A stretch of 39,798 nucleotides of DNA from Gnetum montanum (lineage: Eukaryota; Streptophyta; Gnetopsida; Gnetales; Gnetaceae), in contig MNCI01003750.1 in assembly GCA_015680685.1 (NCBI GenBank), forward strand, positions 332,665 through 372,462, given 5' to 3'. Under the pieces are notes generated by a model, which was not told the DNA's origin, ran no database searches, and saw only the letters and a list, made by a program, of their open reading frames with translations. Shown in pieces: positions 1-10,689 of the stretch. The translations under genes were made by a program, and so were the position numbers. Position 1 is the stretch's first letter. Each line of letters begins with the position of its first letter.

Positions 1-94
1 GTATATATAACCGAGATAAATATAATCATTGTCTCCCTTGTAGTGACTCTTTGGCTAGGGGAGATTTATAAATAATTGGTTATTTATGATTATG

Positions 95-225
95 GCAAGA
101 CATGTGCATCGGTGGGGAGCTCGTCATCGTTTTCCTTGGCATTGGCTAGGATCATCACAGCATGATCTTGCCGAAGATCTTCCTGAGGTTTAGGCTGCTA
201 GAGGTGCAGAAGTTCTCATTTTTAA
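95..225 (-). pseudogene. Subtilisin-like protease relic, block B (protease-associated region)
   Basis: The minus strand reads NFCTSSSLNLRKIFGKI and, after a shift, AVMILANAKENDDELPTDAH. In plant subtilases (family S8) the segment following the first half of the catalytic domain has a GSLDP..V.GKIVLC stretch and then a GGAGMILAN....E...DAH.LP stretch in the protease-associated domain, and these two pieces match that order. Coding resemblance stops near position 95, where the sequence becomes AT-rich. This is the continuation of block A (985-1720), from which it is separated by about 760 bp. It is short, frameshifted and has no catalytic residues. Recognition is by motif only. Confidence 0.5.
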
Positions 226-984
226 AATTTACCATGTTAACAACCATANAATTTCAAAGCACAACCATAGATATGATAAAGCCTACACAAAATATACAAA
301 GAGATAAAAAGAACATGAACTTACAAATGTTCCTTTACATTGAAAAATGGTGTAGCAAAAGAAGATTACTCAAGATAGTAGCAAAAAATTACAATTTTAG
401 AATTCCTTGCCACTCCAGAAAGCATTGAAAAAAAAAACAGAACCAAACTTTGGCATGTTTTTGCATTGGGAATGCAAATGTATAGAAAAGCATGCTAAGT
501 ACTAATGACAGAAGAGCTCAGCTTGAAGTGAAACTATGAAAATTGCACAAAATCATCAAAATGTAATGTTCAACACGTTACAATTCACTATAAAAAATTA
601 ACAAAAACACACATAAAAAGACTAGCAAAAAGTTTGTTTCTAGAAAGAGATTCCAATAACCAAAGGCTATTGTTGACACAGAAACTTTAGAAGACCTTTC
701 CCTTCAGGCTGCAGCCTCAACTGTAGCCATTACTGTTCTTCCTCAAATGTTTCTAGCTCTACCCTTCATCCTGCCCCTGCCTGCAAAATTTTATGCTTAA
801 AACATACATTCAAACAAAGCTACCTAAATGAAGGGATACCTAAAAATTTTATGCTTAAAACATACATTCAGACAAAGGCTACTCAAGAAACATATTGGCT
901 TAATTCATATATAAATTTTATAAAAAAAAAAAACCTAAATGAAGGGATATTTTAGCTATTATAACAAAAATTGTATTATGATTC
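226..984. other. Interrupting DNA between the two subtilase blocks
   Basis: AT-rich sequence with no convincing coding region. It carries a direct repeat: the stretch around 785-812 (AAAATTTTATGCTTAAAACA and following bases) recurs at about 842-871, and CCTAAATGAAGGGATA occurs near 821 and 933. Both edges resemble each other at DNA level (AACTTCTGCACCTCTAG near 200-215 on the minus strand, AACTTCTACACCTATGG near 1020-1036), which is what is left of the same coding segment twice. It may be an insertion or a diverged intron; I cannot tell which. One base (249) is ambiguous. Confidence 0.4.
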
Positions 985-1720
985 ACACCTCCTCTACCTC
1001 CAGGGTCCAAGCTACCATAGGTGTAGAAGTTCACATTTCCGTCGCCATCAAGGTTGATGTTTTTAGCATAGATGAGTGTGAGATTTGGATCTTCCAGTAG
1101 CAGTTCCCTAGAGTAAAGTGAGGTTTCGGAATACTTGTTGCCATCGACGAGCACCGTGATGGTTGGGAAGTCATGATCAAGGATGCTAGCAATGATGGTC
1201 ATGATCCAGGACACGAGATTTGAGGCGATGTCAACGCTGTGTCTGGAGTTTCCGATCGAGCAAGTGACAAAGACGTGGTAGTGGACTACAACGGTGAAGG
1301 CACTGATGACAATGTTGTTGGTGTAGTATTGCTACGGGTTGTCACCAAGCGAGAGCGAAAGCATGTCAATGCTGTTGGACAAAGTGAGCTAAAGCAACCA
1401 CAGTCCCACCAGACCTTGTAGATGGTGATTCGTGCAAGCCAGGCCATGCCACGGGTAGTGTTGTTGGAATAGCCGAGCATGTTGACGTCGACCACGACGT
1501 TGTCGGCGATTGTTGATGACGTGTGCATGTCGTGGCCCTCAATGTTGAGTGAGGATGCAACAAAGGCCGACTGGCCTACTACCTTATTGCTACCTTGGTT
1601 GAAGAAGCACATGTCAATGAGCTTGTTATTGCAGCTGAAGCATGGGCCACTATCATAGGTGCCTTTCCAGCGCTCCAGCGAAGCTTCAAAGCTGGTGTCA
1701 TCGAAGCTGGTTCGGTTGGG
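985..1720 (-). pseudogene. Subtilisin-like serine protease relic, block A
   Basis: Plant subtilases are secreted S8 serine proteases. From position 1719 downwards the minus strand reads SFDDTSFEASLERWKGTYDS, then CNNKLIDMCFFNQGSNKVVG, then a His-region EGHDMHTSSTIAD where the family has DGHGTHTSSTAAG, then GYSNNTTRGMAWLARITIYK. After a frameshift near 1390 come SIDMLSLSLGDNP, CSIGNSRHSVDIASNLVSWI (family: the SAGNSGP oxyanion-hole segment) and TIIASILDHDFPTITVLVDG. The His is kept but its neighbours are altered. The catalytic Asp segment should lie upstream of 1720 and the catalytic Ser segment downstream, and neither is visible. Several stops and frameshifts make this a clear pseudogene fragment. 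Confidence 0.75.
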
Positions 1721-1898
1721 CTAGGCAACGTGTAGCAGCAGTTGCAAATGGAGATAGAGACAGAATGGAAATGGAATTCTCATTCCCATTCCCATTCCCA
1801 TTTTGCATTTAGTTGTGTTTGGCCTTTTTATATATGCAGTGGGAATACGAAAAGCTATGGCTCTTTGGTTCACATTCTGTGCAACGGGAATACAAAAC

Positions 1899-2231
1899 GG
1901 TGTGGCTCTTCGATTCATGTTTTTTCCCATTTCGTAGGATCTTACATGGCACATGATGTGGAAGGCATTACTTGGAGAGCGACAAATCCACTCCCTCCTC
2001 CCCCCCTTATCCTATGAGACGAGTTGGCCTCTCGGCCAAAAAAGGTGTGGCTCTTCAATTCATGTTTTTTCCTATTTCGCAGGATCTTACGTGGCGCATG
2101 ATATGGAGGGTGTTACTTGGAGGACGACAAATCCACTTCCCCCTCCCCCTATCCTATGAGAACATGGAGGGCAACAAATCCACTCCCCCCTCCCCCCCTA
2201 TCCTATGAGACGAGTTGGCCTCTCGGCCAAA
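1899..2231. repeat. Tandem duplication, unit about 145 bp, about 2.3 copies
   Basis: GGTGTGGCTCTTC starts at 1899 and again at 2044. Both copies run through ATTCATGTTTTTTCC, the (G)CAGGATCTTAC(A/G)TGGC segment and GACAAATCCACT to a C/T-rich stretch (CTCCCCCC). A third, shortened copy (GGGCAACAAATCCACTCCCC) closes at TCTCGGCCAAAA near 2231. A smaller duplication of GGGAATAC(G/A)AAA with GGCTCTT precedes it at about 1840-1905. Open frames that cross this block reflect the repetition and are not credited as genes. Confidence 0.85.
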
Positions 2232-2590
2232 ATGACATGAGTTACTTCCTTGAAATTGATGAAATCCTTCGTTAGTTAATGTAGCAACCTTGTGAATTAC
2301 CCAAGTTATGTTTCAAGGTCATTGCTCCTTTAAGTGGGGAAGAAGTATTGTGAGAGAGGTAACAAGATTGATGATGGCCTACGACCTCTCCCAATGTTTA
2401 AGGGCTATGGGGGTGCAAAGAATCCCTTGCTCCTTGTGTCTTTAGAACTATATTAACATGGCAATTCCATGCATTAGAAAAAGGAGGCTACAACCTTCCT
2501 TAGTGCCCCACCTAGTTAAACCTTGTCTAAGAGGGTTGTGTAGTTTAGCTTTGCATTGAGGTTTTAGCTAAATGTGTATGGGATATGCTC
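2232..2590. other. No identifiable feature
   Basis: Mixed-composition sequence between two local tandem repeats. Short open stretches exist on the plus strand but carry stops and no motif I recognise. Confidence 0.4.
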
Positions 2591-2720
2591 ATAAAAACAT
2601 CACACCAACTATTTGCACATGATGATGAATCTATAGAATTCATGATGATGAATCTATAGAATTCAACTGATAAAAACATCACACCAACTATTTGCACATG
2701 ATGATGAATCTAAAGAATTC
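2591..2720. repeat. Tandem duplication, 79-bp period with an inner 25-bp duplication
   Basis: ATAAAAACATCACACCAACT starts at 2591 and 2670, each followed by ATTTGCACATGATGATGAAT and CT(A/T)(T/A)AGAATTCA. Between them CATGATGATGAATCTATAGA is itself repeated (about 2618 and 2641). The copies are nearly identical, so this is a recent local duplication. Confidence 0.85.
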
Positions 2721-3003
2721 AATTGATAATTCCCGTGCTATCCACATCAGTGGGACAAAAGAGTGCTATCTTGCTTCTATTGTTAGCATTATGTATTCAA
2801 GTTTTATGAAACACCACTTAAGTCACATGCCAATACTAACAAATCATTTGTTGGCATTTGTTTTAAGTTTGTTGATTGCTAATGCATATTTCTCTTTAAG
2901 TTCCATCCCAAATCTAAACCTATTTGAGGAACTCACAAAATGGCCAACCTATTTGAGGAACTCACGAAATATTGAACAATATGTCAAGACAAAGGTGTTA
3001 AAG

Positions 3004-3263
3004 AGAGCTTGTTGGTTTTGTTGGAAAAAGTTGTTATTCATATGCCTACTTTTCTTAAAGAGCTTGTTGGTTTTGATAGAAAAACTTATTATTCATATGC
3101 CTACGTTTAATGAAGAAAAGTTACCTAGAAAGTTTAATAAAACATATAAAGAAAATATGTCAATTGTTGAAAAGTTAGGCAAAGTATTTCTTTTCATATT
3201 ACAAAAGTTAGGCAAAGTATTTCTTTTCATATTACATGAAATTGTTGAAAAGTTAGGCAAAGT
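3004..3263. repeat. Cluster of short tandem duplications inside an unrecognised open frame
   Basis: Two duplications are visible. A 55-bp unit beginning AGAGCTTGTTGGTTTTG occurs at 3004 and 3059. A 33-bp unit beginning AAAAGTTAGGCAAAGTATTT occurs at 3170 and 3203, with a partial copy at 3248. A plus-strand frame of 202 codons (2692-3300) spans them. Its translation is rich in Leu, Ile and Lys, shows no domain I know, and lies in AT-rich DNA, so I do not call it a gene. It may be decayed coding sequence or chance. Confidence 0.7.
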
Positions 3264-3335
3264 TCAACACCTAATGAACACAAAAAGGATAGTACTCTAA
3301 CTCCTTTTTGTTAGTGTTATAGAAACCAATTAACC

Positions 3336-3480
3336 TTTAAAAGGATTAAAAACAACTCATATTTTTTTCTGCTACGCAAGTACTCTATTCCTTTGTATTC
3401 CTTTTCTTTAAAGGATTAAAAACTCTTATTTTTTTTCTACCATGCAAGTACTCTTCTTTTTCTTTCCTTCCTTTTCTTTG
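3336..3480. repeat. Diverged tandem duplication, about 75 bp unit
   Basis: TTTAAAGGATTAAAAAC, a T-rich run with CT(G/A)C(T/C)A(C/T)GCAAGTACTCT, and a following TTTCC/TTCCTTTTCTTT stretch occur twice in succession. Small indels separate the copies. Confidence 0.6.
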
Positions 3481-5083
3481 TATTCCTTATAGTTTTGGTA
3501 GAAATATAAATCTTATTTGATTTGATTTTGATAACACCTGCGGTGTTGAATAAGTAATTTTAAATCAAACTTCAAATGAAAACATTGCTTACCTTTATGC
3601 CACCTGGCAATGGGAAATTCTAAAATTGATTAATTTTTTGTTCGGCTCAATAAAACTGTCTTAATCCGAACAATGAGCCCCCCAGACCCTCACATGCTCG
3701 TTCTCCAAAATCCCTAAAATACTAGGGCCTGCACCCTGCGTCAAACTCTCAAAGTTTGTTTTCGTATCGCATTTCTTTTTAAATTTCAAAATCCAAAACC
3801 GCATTTATTTTGTAAAATGCATGGATGATTTCTGTGCAGCAAAAGCTCACATATGACATCAAATTTGTATGAATCCACAAAACAGCACAAGGAAATAAAA
3901 ATAAAGATAAAAATTGCGTAAAGCCTGGGCCTTGAAATTGGAATAGACAAGAGACTGAATAATAGAGAAAACATCGTTTGCTGAACACTGACATGCTTTC
4001 CTGCTTAGCTTTCTGCCTGCTAGCTCTAGTCTGCTTAGATAATAAATAATAAAGGTCCACTATCTTTAAAGGATTCACTACTTCCAGAAAACCAAATACT
4101 TTCAGAAAATGCACATTTCTAAATATTTATTTCGCCCAAGTTCCACATGAATCCTCAAAGTATCGGTCTCCTATCGAAGATCTGTACATGTACAGAAAAC
4201 TGATCAATGTCAAGAATCTAAACTACAGGGGACTGCAACCTTTGACCAAAAACCGGATCCCGGATAGCCTAAGGTCTGACACGAACAAGCATAAGTTTAA
4301 CAACCCAAACATTCGGGAAATTTTGGGCAAAAGACCTAAAAAGATGCAAAAAAATAAAATAAAATGCAATGTATGGTAAGCTACTATCAGAAAACATCCA
4401 CGGCACATAAACGGATGTCGTCAGCGAAACTTCCATAAATCGATATGCGCCTCCCATGAGTCAGGTAAGAATTTCAATTTCTCCCACCTGGGATTACAGA
4501 GGCATTCTCAAATAACAGAACAGATGAACCTCTGAGAACAATAAAAGACACCACCACGATTTAAGAGCACATAACAACAATCACACTCACCATGAATATA
4601 TTCGTCCTGTTTAATTTTGAGTAACACTTTCGAACCCTAACCCTAAGCGTTTCATTCAGGCAGAGCAAAGCCAATCTTGCCTGAATTGGGGGGCGGGGGG
4701 TGGGGGTTGTTAAGGTGAGCTACAAGCTGGAGAAGAAAAATAATAACCGAAACCTTAACAGAGCCCAATGTTGCGAGATGACCCCCAGTCAAATTCATTG
4801 TGTGTTGTGATACCAAGCATCTAGGCGACATTTCCAAATAAAGAAGATAATCTCGAATAAGAGGATTTTCCAGGCTTTTTGAAGGTGACGCTTAACACAA
4901 TCATCTTGAAAGATACAATCTTGCCTGAATTGACTCTTTTTATGTCCAAGAAACTTGAAAGATACAATCTTGCCTGAATTGTTCTTTATAAAGGAGGTCT
5001 TACGTTTGTTCCAACAAACTTTCACACTCAAAACGGTAACATCGATGCCTCAACCCTTAATTTGGAAATGAAAAATGGAAATA
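3481..5083. other. Unassigned sequence with minor repeats and a telo-box-like site
   Basis: No gene recognised. Items visible: a perfect 14-bp palindrome CTGTACATGTACAG at 4182-4195; a telomere-like AACCCTAACCCTAAG near 4634-4648, which could be a telo-box or a tiny interstitial telomere remnant; a direct repeat CTTGAAAGATACAATCTTGC followed by CTGAATTG, at about 4905 and 4954; and a short G-run near 4688-4705 next to another CTTGCCTGAATTG copy. Confidence 0.4.
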
Positions 5084-5088
5084 AAAAT

Positions 5089-5102
5089 GCCCCTTAATTT
5101 GG
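5089..5102. repeat. LINE target-site duplication, 3' side copy
   Basis: GCCCCTTAATTTGG here is identical to 10616-10629, on the other side of the LINE. With one mismatch (T versus C before the first G) the match can be extended leftwards by five bases (AAAA(T/C)). Confidence 0.8.
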
Positions 5103-5141
5103 GGCGGGGGGGAGGGAGGGAGGGAGGGAGAGAGGGGAGGG
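5103..5141 (-). repeat. C/T-rich 3' tail of the LINE
   Basis: On the element strand the 3' end is not poly(A). It is a run built of CCCT units and C-runs, directly abutting the TSD. An AATAAA lies about 22 nt upstream, at 5168-5163. Confidence 0.7.
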
Positions 5142-5447
5142 TGTCGGACCCCGAAAAGAAGTTTTATTGAAATTAAAATTACAACAACTTGAATAAGTCA
5201 TAGGGTTAAGGGAAGGGAAAACTGAGAGCATTGTGAATGACACTCGGGAAACACCTTAGAAATAAACGAGTATTAGAGGAGGTACCTCAAGTTGGGGCAC
5301 AACCAAATGTTCGCACAAACTAGCTTTTTACAAAATAGAATGACATAAAATTAGATGAGGCAAAGAGCTCTCAATTAAGGATAGAGAGAATGCCAATGGT
5401 GAATCCACATAATAAAAGGGAAAACTTCCTTGCAGAGATTACTAATG

Positions 5448-8400
5448 CTAAGTGTAACTGAAACACATAGGTCTTTCCCATAGCTGTAGGAGATGAACCA
5501 ATTGATGACTATCCAGATTGAACTTGGATACTTGAGATGTGGGTTGAAAATAGGTGAGGCGAAAGATCTGCAACATCTCCAACCTGGTAAGTAAACATTT
5601 GTTAGAATACTTTGTCTTTTGAAATAGAACATTGCATCTTCGCTTCCAAATATAATATAAAATAATAGGTCTAATAACTTTCCACAGAAAATTAAGATTA
5701 GTAGAAGTAATGTTCAAGAATCCGAATATGGCATCCTCTTGAGATAGCTTGTAGGATGGAAAAGCTTTAGAAGTCCACTGCCACACATGTTGAGCAAAGG
5801 GACATTGCCAAAACACATGGACAAAGTCATCTAGTCCACCACATAGAGGGCAAGTGGGATTAGGAATCCCAAGATATTCTAGACGTTTTCCGATAGGAAG
5901 ACCATGGTGGAGAAGACACCAAAGGAACTGCTTAATTTTGGGGAGGGTCGGAAGTTTCCAAATAAGTTGGAAGAGAGAGATCCAAAATATTTCTGACTCT
6001 TGTTTGTGCCAATATTTATTGCAACGTTGAATGACTTCAGATGGGTCATGCATGAGATGAAAGGGAACAGATGGCCGATAGGGAAAGAGTTTAACCCCAT
6101 TACGCCATTGAAGGCCATGGAAAAGGCTTTGCACTGTAACATCCAGGTGCCAGTGACCGTGGAGGAAAGAGTAAATCTGAACAAGGCAATGTTTCATTGC
6201 AGCCGACTCCCCATACAAAGTGTTAAACTCGACCCCTGAAATCCAACGACTAGCCAGCCTAAGACAATTCAAGGAAATGACACCTTTTCGATACCACGAG
6301 GTAGCCACCTTAGCATTTGTGATAGCAAGGGGAGCGGGTGACAGAGGTAACCACCACGGACACACTTTAGAGAGGATAGTAGGGTTGATTTTAACGTTAG
6401 TCCAGTCTATGTGAGTGTGTACAATTTGCCAGGCCCTCCAAATGCTTTTGAAAACATGAGATCCGGGAAGAATGATAGTGAGGGGGGAAAGAATCCAATT
6501 AACGAAATGGATGTCTTGCCAGAAGGGCTTATTTTTAGGAAAGGCTTGATGAAGCCTTAATTGGAGGAGGGTCCCTATAATATTTGAGGCATCTAAATGT
6601 TGTACCAACCACTTAGCAACCAGGGTAATTCCTTGCTTATAGGAGTTCAAAAGGCCTAAGCCACCCTTATTCTTGGGGAGAGTAACAATAGTCCAAGCGA
6701 CACGATGAAAGCCTTTTTGAGAGTCCTTGGAGGACCACATAAAGTCACGGAATAACCGTTCTAGCTTCTGGTAGGCAGCTTGGGAGGGGGCCCAACACGA
6801 AGAGTAATACACATGGGTGGACGCGCATATGGACTTACAAACAAGGTATTTACCCGCAAGTGTGAGGGGTTTAGTTTTCCATTTGTCGAGTTTCTTTTGA
6901 ATTCGATGAATAACTTGCTCCCAAAGGATAGATGTTGAGCCTCTAAAGCGGAAAGGGATTCCCAGAATCTTAACGATGTCTTGATCTTGAAGCTGCTTCC
7001 ACTTATAGTGGGTCACATGGTTGTAATTGCCCTTAAAGCTATAAACAGAGGATTTATTCCAGTTAATTATGGAACCTGAGAGTGTGCAATATTGCTCCAC
7101 CCTTGATAAGAGGCGGTGCAAATTGGTGGCTGTGTTTTGAACTAGAAAAAAGGAGTCATCGGCAAAGTGCATATTGAGAAGCTGTTGTTGAGAGGAGGAA
7201 AGGCTAACCCCAGTGAGAACTTTAGTTTTAATGTCCAGGTTAATTTGATGACAAAGAAAGTCTGATGCAATGATAAAGAGATAGGGGGCGAGAGGACAAC
7301 CTTGGCGCACAGACCTATGTATTGGAAAGGGAGAGGTAATGCCGAAGGTAGTGGCAATTCTTGCAGTAGCATCTGAGAATAAGCATTTCACCATATGCAA
7401 GAACTTGGGTCCAAAACCCAGTTTGGTCATAGTCTGCAAGATAAAATCCCACTTAATGTTGTCATAAGCCTTGGCATAATCTAGTTTCACTAGGAGAATA
7501 TCTTGTCCATCATCCTCAGCCCACTTGAGACCTTCCCACGCCGCTACCACATTGTCTAAAATATATCTACCAGGAACGAATCCTGTTTGCTGAGGGGATA
7601 TGATCTGACCGAGAATTTTTTTCAGCCGTAAGGCAAGGCACTTCGCCCAAATTTTATACACTACATTGAGAAGAGTTATGGGACGCCAATTGGAGATATT
7701 GGTTAGATCCCCAGACTTGGGGAGGAGATGAATTACCCCTTGATTTAGATTGGGCCCAACTGAACCAGTTAAGAGAGCCTCGTTAATGACATGCAAAAGA
7801 TCCTTGCCAACCAGATCCCAATGATTTTGAAAAAATTCTACTGGAAACCCATCATAACCAGGAGCCTTTCCTTGACTTAACTTGGAACAAGCCTCCTGTA
7901 GCTCCGCTAGAGTGATATCAGTGTCAAGGCTTTGTAGCATAGTAGGATTAATAAGGCAAGGATAATCAGGGGCGGCAGCCTTGAATGAAGAGATGTCCAT
8001 TGGGGTAGCAGCAAAAAGGGTTTCGTAGTGGTTCTTAAGAAAAGAGAGGATACTATTGTGGTCAGTAATGGTGGTACCCTCATATGAGATTTTGTCTATA
8101 GCATGCGAAGGAGAAGCAGCATTAGGATATTTAAAAAATTCCTTACAATGTTCATCTTGAATATTTAACCAAGTGAGCGGACTTTTAGTTAAGGCACTTT
8201 GTGCTCGGTACACTTCCCAATGTTGGAAGGCAACGTGTGCTCTAGCTAGCTCCTCGTGAACTAGAGTATTGAAGGGATCTTGAGCTTGTTTGTTAGTGAG
8301 ATGTTCAATAGTGAGGTGAATTTTGTCGTATTCATGTTTGGCTTGAGCAGCCACGGTCTTACCAGATGAACGAGCGAAGTTTTGCACTCGACATGAAGCA

Positions 8401-9194
8401 CGATGCCACCAATTGTTGTTTAGTCTGAAAAGATGAAATTTTTGTCGATCAGGGCTACCATGAATCTTGATAGATATGGAGATAGGAAGGTGGTCGGATA
8501 AGGTGGCATGATGATGAACTGTAGTGGTAGAGAAAGCTTGCCAAAAGAAGAGAGTGGAGAAATAGAACCTATCTGACCTGCTGTAGATGCGAGCTTGCCC
8601 TAGACGGAGATTGCTCCAAGTAAATCTATGGGGGGGAACGCACGTGGAGTTGTCTGTCCCGTCTGAGAGGTAAAATCTTTTCTTAAATGCAGACCAGGCC
8701 TGATACTCGAGATTGGGCAATTGAAGAAATGCCCCTCTAAGCTTATCTTGAGGAAATTCTACCATATTAAAATCTCCTCTGAATATCCAAGGCATTGGGG
8801 GGAGAGAAGTTGCAAGTTCATGCCAAAGGAGAGCCCGTTCTGTGGAGTCGTTTGGGGCATATATCGAGCAAATGCCAAAAGAGCCATGCTAGGATGAGAA
8901 GGTGGCCCAGGAAACTCTATGCCCAGAATCAGAACCACTTTGAAGGATTTTAGTTTTCCAGTAGGGTGAGAGGAGAATGGTCGCTCCTCCTTTCCCATTT
9001 GCATGGGATGTCGCTAGGAGTGAGAAGTGAGGAAGAAACCAATGGGCGGAATAGGATAAAAGGTCGGTTGAAATCTTAATTTCTTGAAGGAGAATGAAAT
9101 CAAAAGTCAAATTAAGACTAGATATAAAGTTGCCTGCTCGCTTCCATCGAAGCCTATCAATAAGGCCTCAAACATTCCAAGAAAGGAGATTCAT
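5448..9194 (-). pseudogene. LINE ORF2: endonuclease and reverse transcriptase, two premature stops
   Basis: ORF2 nicks the target and reverse-transcribes LINE RNA there. One minus-strand frame runs from an ATG at 9194 (MNLLSWNV) to a stop at 5448, about 1248 codons, interrupted by TGA at 9168-9170 and TAG at 8889-8891. Endonuclease marks: LLQEIKI, GDFN, and LSDHLPI. RT marks: GKAPGYDGFP, NWRPITLLNVVYKI, TGFVPGRYILDN, LDYAKAYDNIKW, RQGCPLAPYLF and the catalytic FADD at plus 7155-7166. The C-terminus has CPLCGGLDDFVHVFWQC, a zinc-binding RVT-type segment. There is no RNase H. The 1115-codon RT part (8795-5448) is uninterrupted. The TGA replaces the Arg of the usual WNVRGL, a CGA-to-TGA change; the TAG can be CAG-to-TAG. 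Confidence 0.92.
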
Positions 9195-9463
9195 GGGAAA
9201 ATCGGGGGTAGGTTGGATGGGAGGGCAACAAAAGGTTTGGGAGTTGAAGTATCAATTTCCTTTGTTCCTGACAGGAGGGCAAAGGAGTTGTTGGTGGGGA
9301 CAAGGGCCATGGAAGTGTCTAGTGAAGAGGAGTTGGAGGGAGAAGTAGAACGAAGGGAAGCTTTGACTCGTTTCCTTCCATTGGCCACCATGAACTCATC
9401 CTTCGAGAATGAATTCTTGACAACGTTTGAAGGGATGACCTGGGTGGAGGTGTGAGTACCTAA

Positions 9464-10271
9464 CTATTGTTTCTGTAGCTTGGAGCGGCTAGACTGAGAG
9501 GAGGACTTAGGAGTTATTGGGGGAGGAGATCTGAATTTAAAGGATACTGAGGATGGGCCTATTGGTGGTGTGACTAGGGAACGAGTCTTCTGAGAGGCTA
9601 CAAGTTGTTTTTTCCTAGCTAGGATAGGACATGCCGAGATATGATGCTCGGCCCTGTGACAATAGCTACATGAGTTTGGAAGGTAAAAATACTTTTTGGG
9701 TAAAGATTTTTCCACCAGCACCGAGGTTTAATGAGGTCTTCCAAAGGGCTATATCAAATTCAATACAATAACGGCGAATTTGAGTTCCATTGATCGCCGT
9801 ACAATGATCGGAAATAATAGGGCCCAGGGTGCTAACAATATCCCTCTCAACAGAGGAGAAAATGAGTGGAAGATTGGGCAGTTCTACGTAATAAGGAATT
9901 ATATTAAAAGCTGGGTCATTGACATTAAAGTCAAAACTCCAGGTGCGTGCGATTAGGGTTGCATTTCTAGTTGGAAATTTTTTTTGAGAGAGAGCCTTTT
10001 CGACCTGGGAAGCATCAAATAATTCTACCAGAATGAAATGACGAGCGTAGTAACGAGCATGAGAAACCTGAATGCCATGGGGCTGAAGGAGGCTATGGAC
10101 TTGAGTGTTTAAACTTGGGGACCGTGGTAAAAACCCCACAATTTGAAAAAACAGAAAACGAGATGTGAAATCTTTAGAAACTGCTTCAAAAATATCATCC
10201 GGTAAAAGAAAATCAAGTTGAGGTGAGGTAGATGAACTTCCCTGAGGAAATGTAGAAGCTGATGAATCCAT
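9464..10271 (-). pseudogene. LINE ORF1: RNA-binding gag-like protein, one frameshift
   Basis: ORF1 proteins of plant L1 elements coat the element RNA. The frame starts at 10271 (MDSSASTFPQGSS). It has the plant ORF1 fold region (DUF4283-like: QIVGFLPRSPSLNTQVHSLL, then RFILVELFDASQVEKALSQK-type segments), and shifts frame near 9716. The zinc knuckle CSYCHRAEHHISAC (CX2CX4HX4C) then follows at about 9615-9660. The end is a basic, Ser/Pro-rich tail (FKFRSPPPITPKSSSQSSR). The stop at 9464 leaves 270 bp to the ORF2 start, part of which may be ORF1 tail displaced by further indels. The start choice is the first ATG after the leader. Confidence 0.8.
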
Positions 10272-10440
10272 CTTTGTGACTTGCCCACGCTTAGGGTGCG
10301 TGCATTCCTGACACCGTTCTGCAAACTAGACTGTAGGAAAACCCTCACCACCAGTGTGCGTGTCCACCCACCGCGAGCAAGGACCCAGACAGCGCTGCAG
10401 AAAGAAATAAAACGGGCAAGAAAAACTCAGGAGGTGGAGT

Positions 10441-10612
10441 AGGAGGGCTCTGCAGTGCATCGGCGCCCAACGGAAGAAAAGAGCGTCCAATGGTTATTTT
10501 CTGTTCAGCGTCTTCAATCCAATACCCTGGGTGAGTGATGGCGGCGGCACCATAGGAGGTAGAGCACAGGAGGGCTCAGCAGTGTAGCGGCACCCAACGG
10601 AAGAAAGGAGAA
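10441..10612 (-). repeat. Tandem repeat in the LINE 5' leader, 127-bp period
   Basis: AGGAGGGCTC(T/A)GCAGTG starts at 10441 and 10568. Both copies continue into CGGC(G/A)CCCAACGGAAGAAA. The block sits between the LINE 5' end and ORF1, where the internal promoter is expected. Confidence 0.75.
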
Positions 10613-10615
10613 AAC

Positions 10616-10629
10616 GCCCCTTAATTTGG
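10616..10629. repeat. LINE target-site duplication, 5' side copy
   Basis: GCCCCTTAATTTGG, identical to 5089-5102. It is followed by unrelated sequence (AGGTGGAACTGC). Confidence 0.8.
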
Positions 10630-10689
10630 AGGTGGAACTGCTTAATTATGTCATTGTGAAACTATAAAAGGCTTTATAGGACAAAAGTT

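Larger units (their letters stand above)
5103..10615 (-). mobile_element. L1-type LINE, near full length
   Basis: A non-LTR retrotransposon reading right to left. In its own 5'-3' order it has a 5' leader with a tandem repeat (10441-10612), ORF1 with a CCHC knuckle, ORF2 with apurinic-type endonuclease, RT and a terminal Cys-His segment, an AATAAA (5168-5163), and a C/T-rich tail (5141-5103). It is bounded by 14-bp direct repeats. Length 5.5 kb is usual for plant L1 elements. Lesions are few: one frameshift in ORF1 and two in-frame stops in the endonuclease part of ORF2. The identical TSD and long open RT frame suggest it is younger than its surroundings. It inserted next to the relic of another non-LTR RT (10.7-11.8 kb). 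Confidence 0.92.

Noticed and set aside
1742-2208. Overlapping plus-strand frames with repeated IHVFSHF and NPLPPPP segments
   Set aside because: They are the tandem DNA repeat read in different frames.
2692-3300. 202-codon plus-strand frame as a gene
   Set aside because: No domain recognised, crosses three tandem duplications, AT-rich low-complexity protein.
4634-4648. Interstitial telomere
   Set aside because: Only two CCCTAA units; could be a telo-box or chance.
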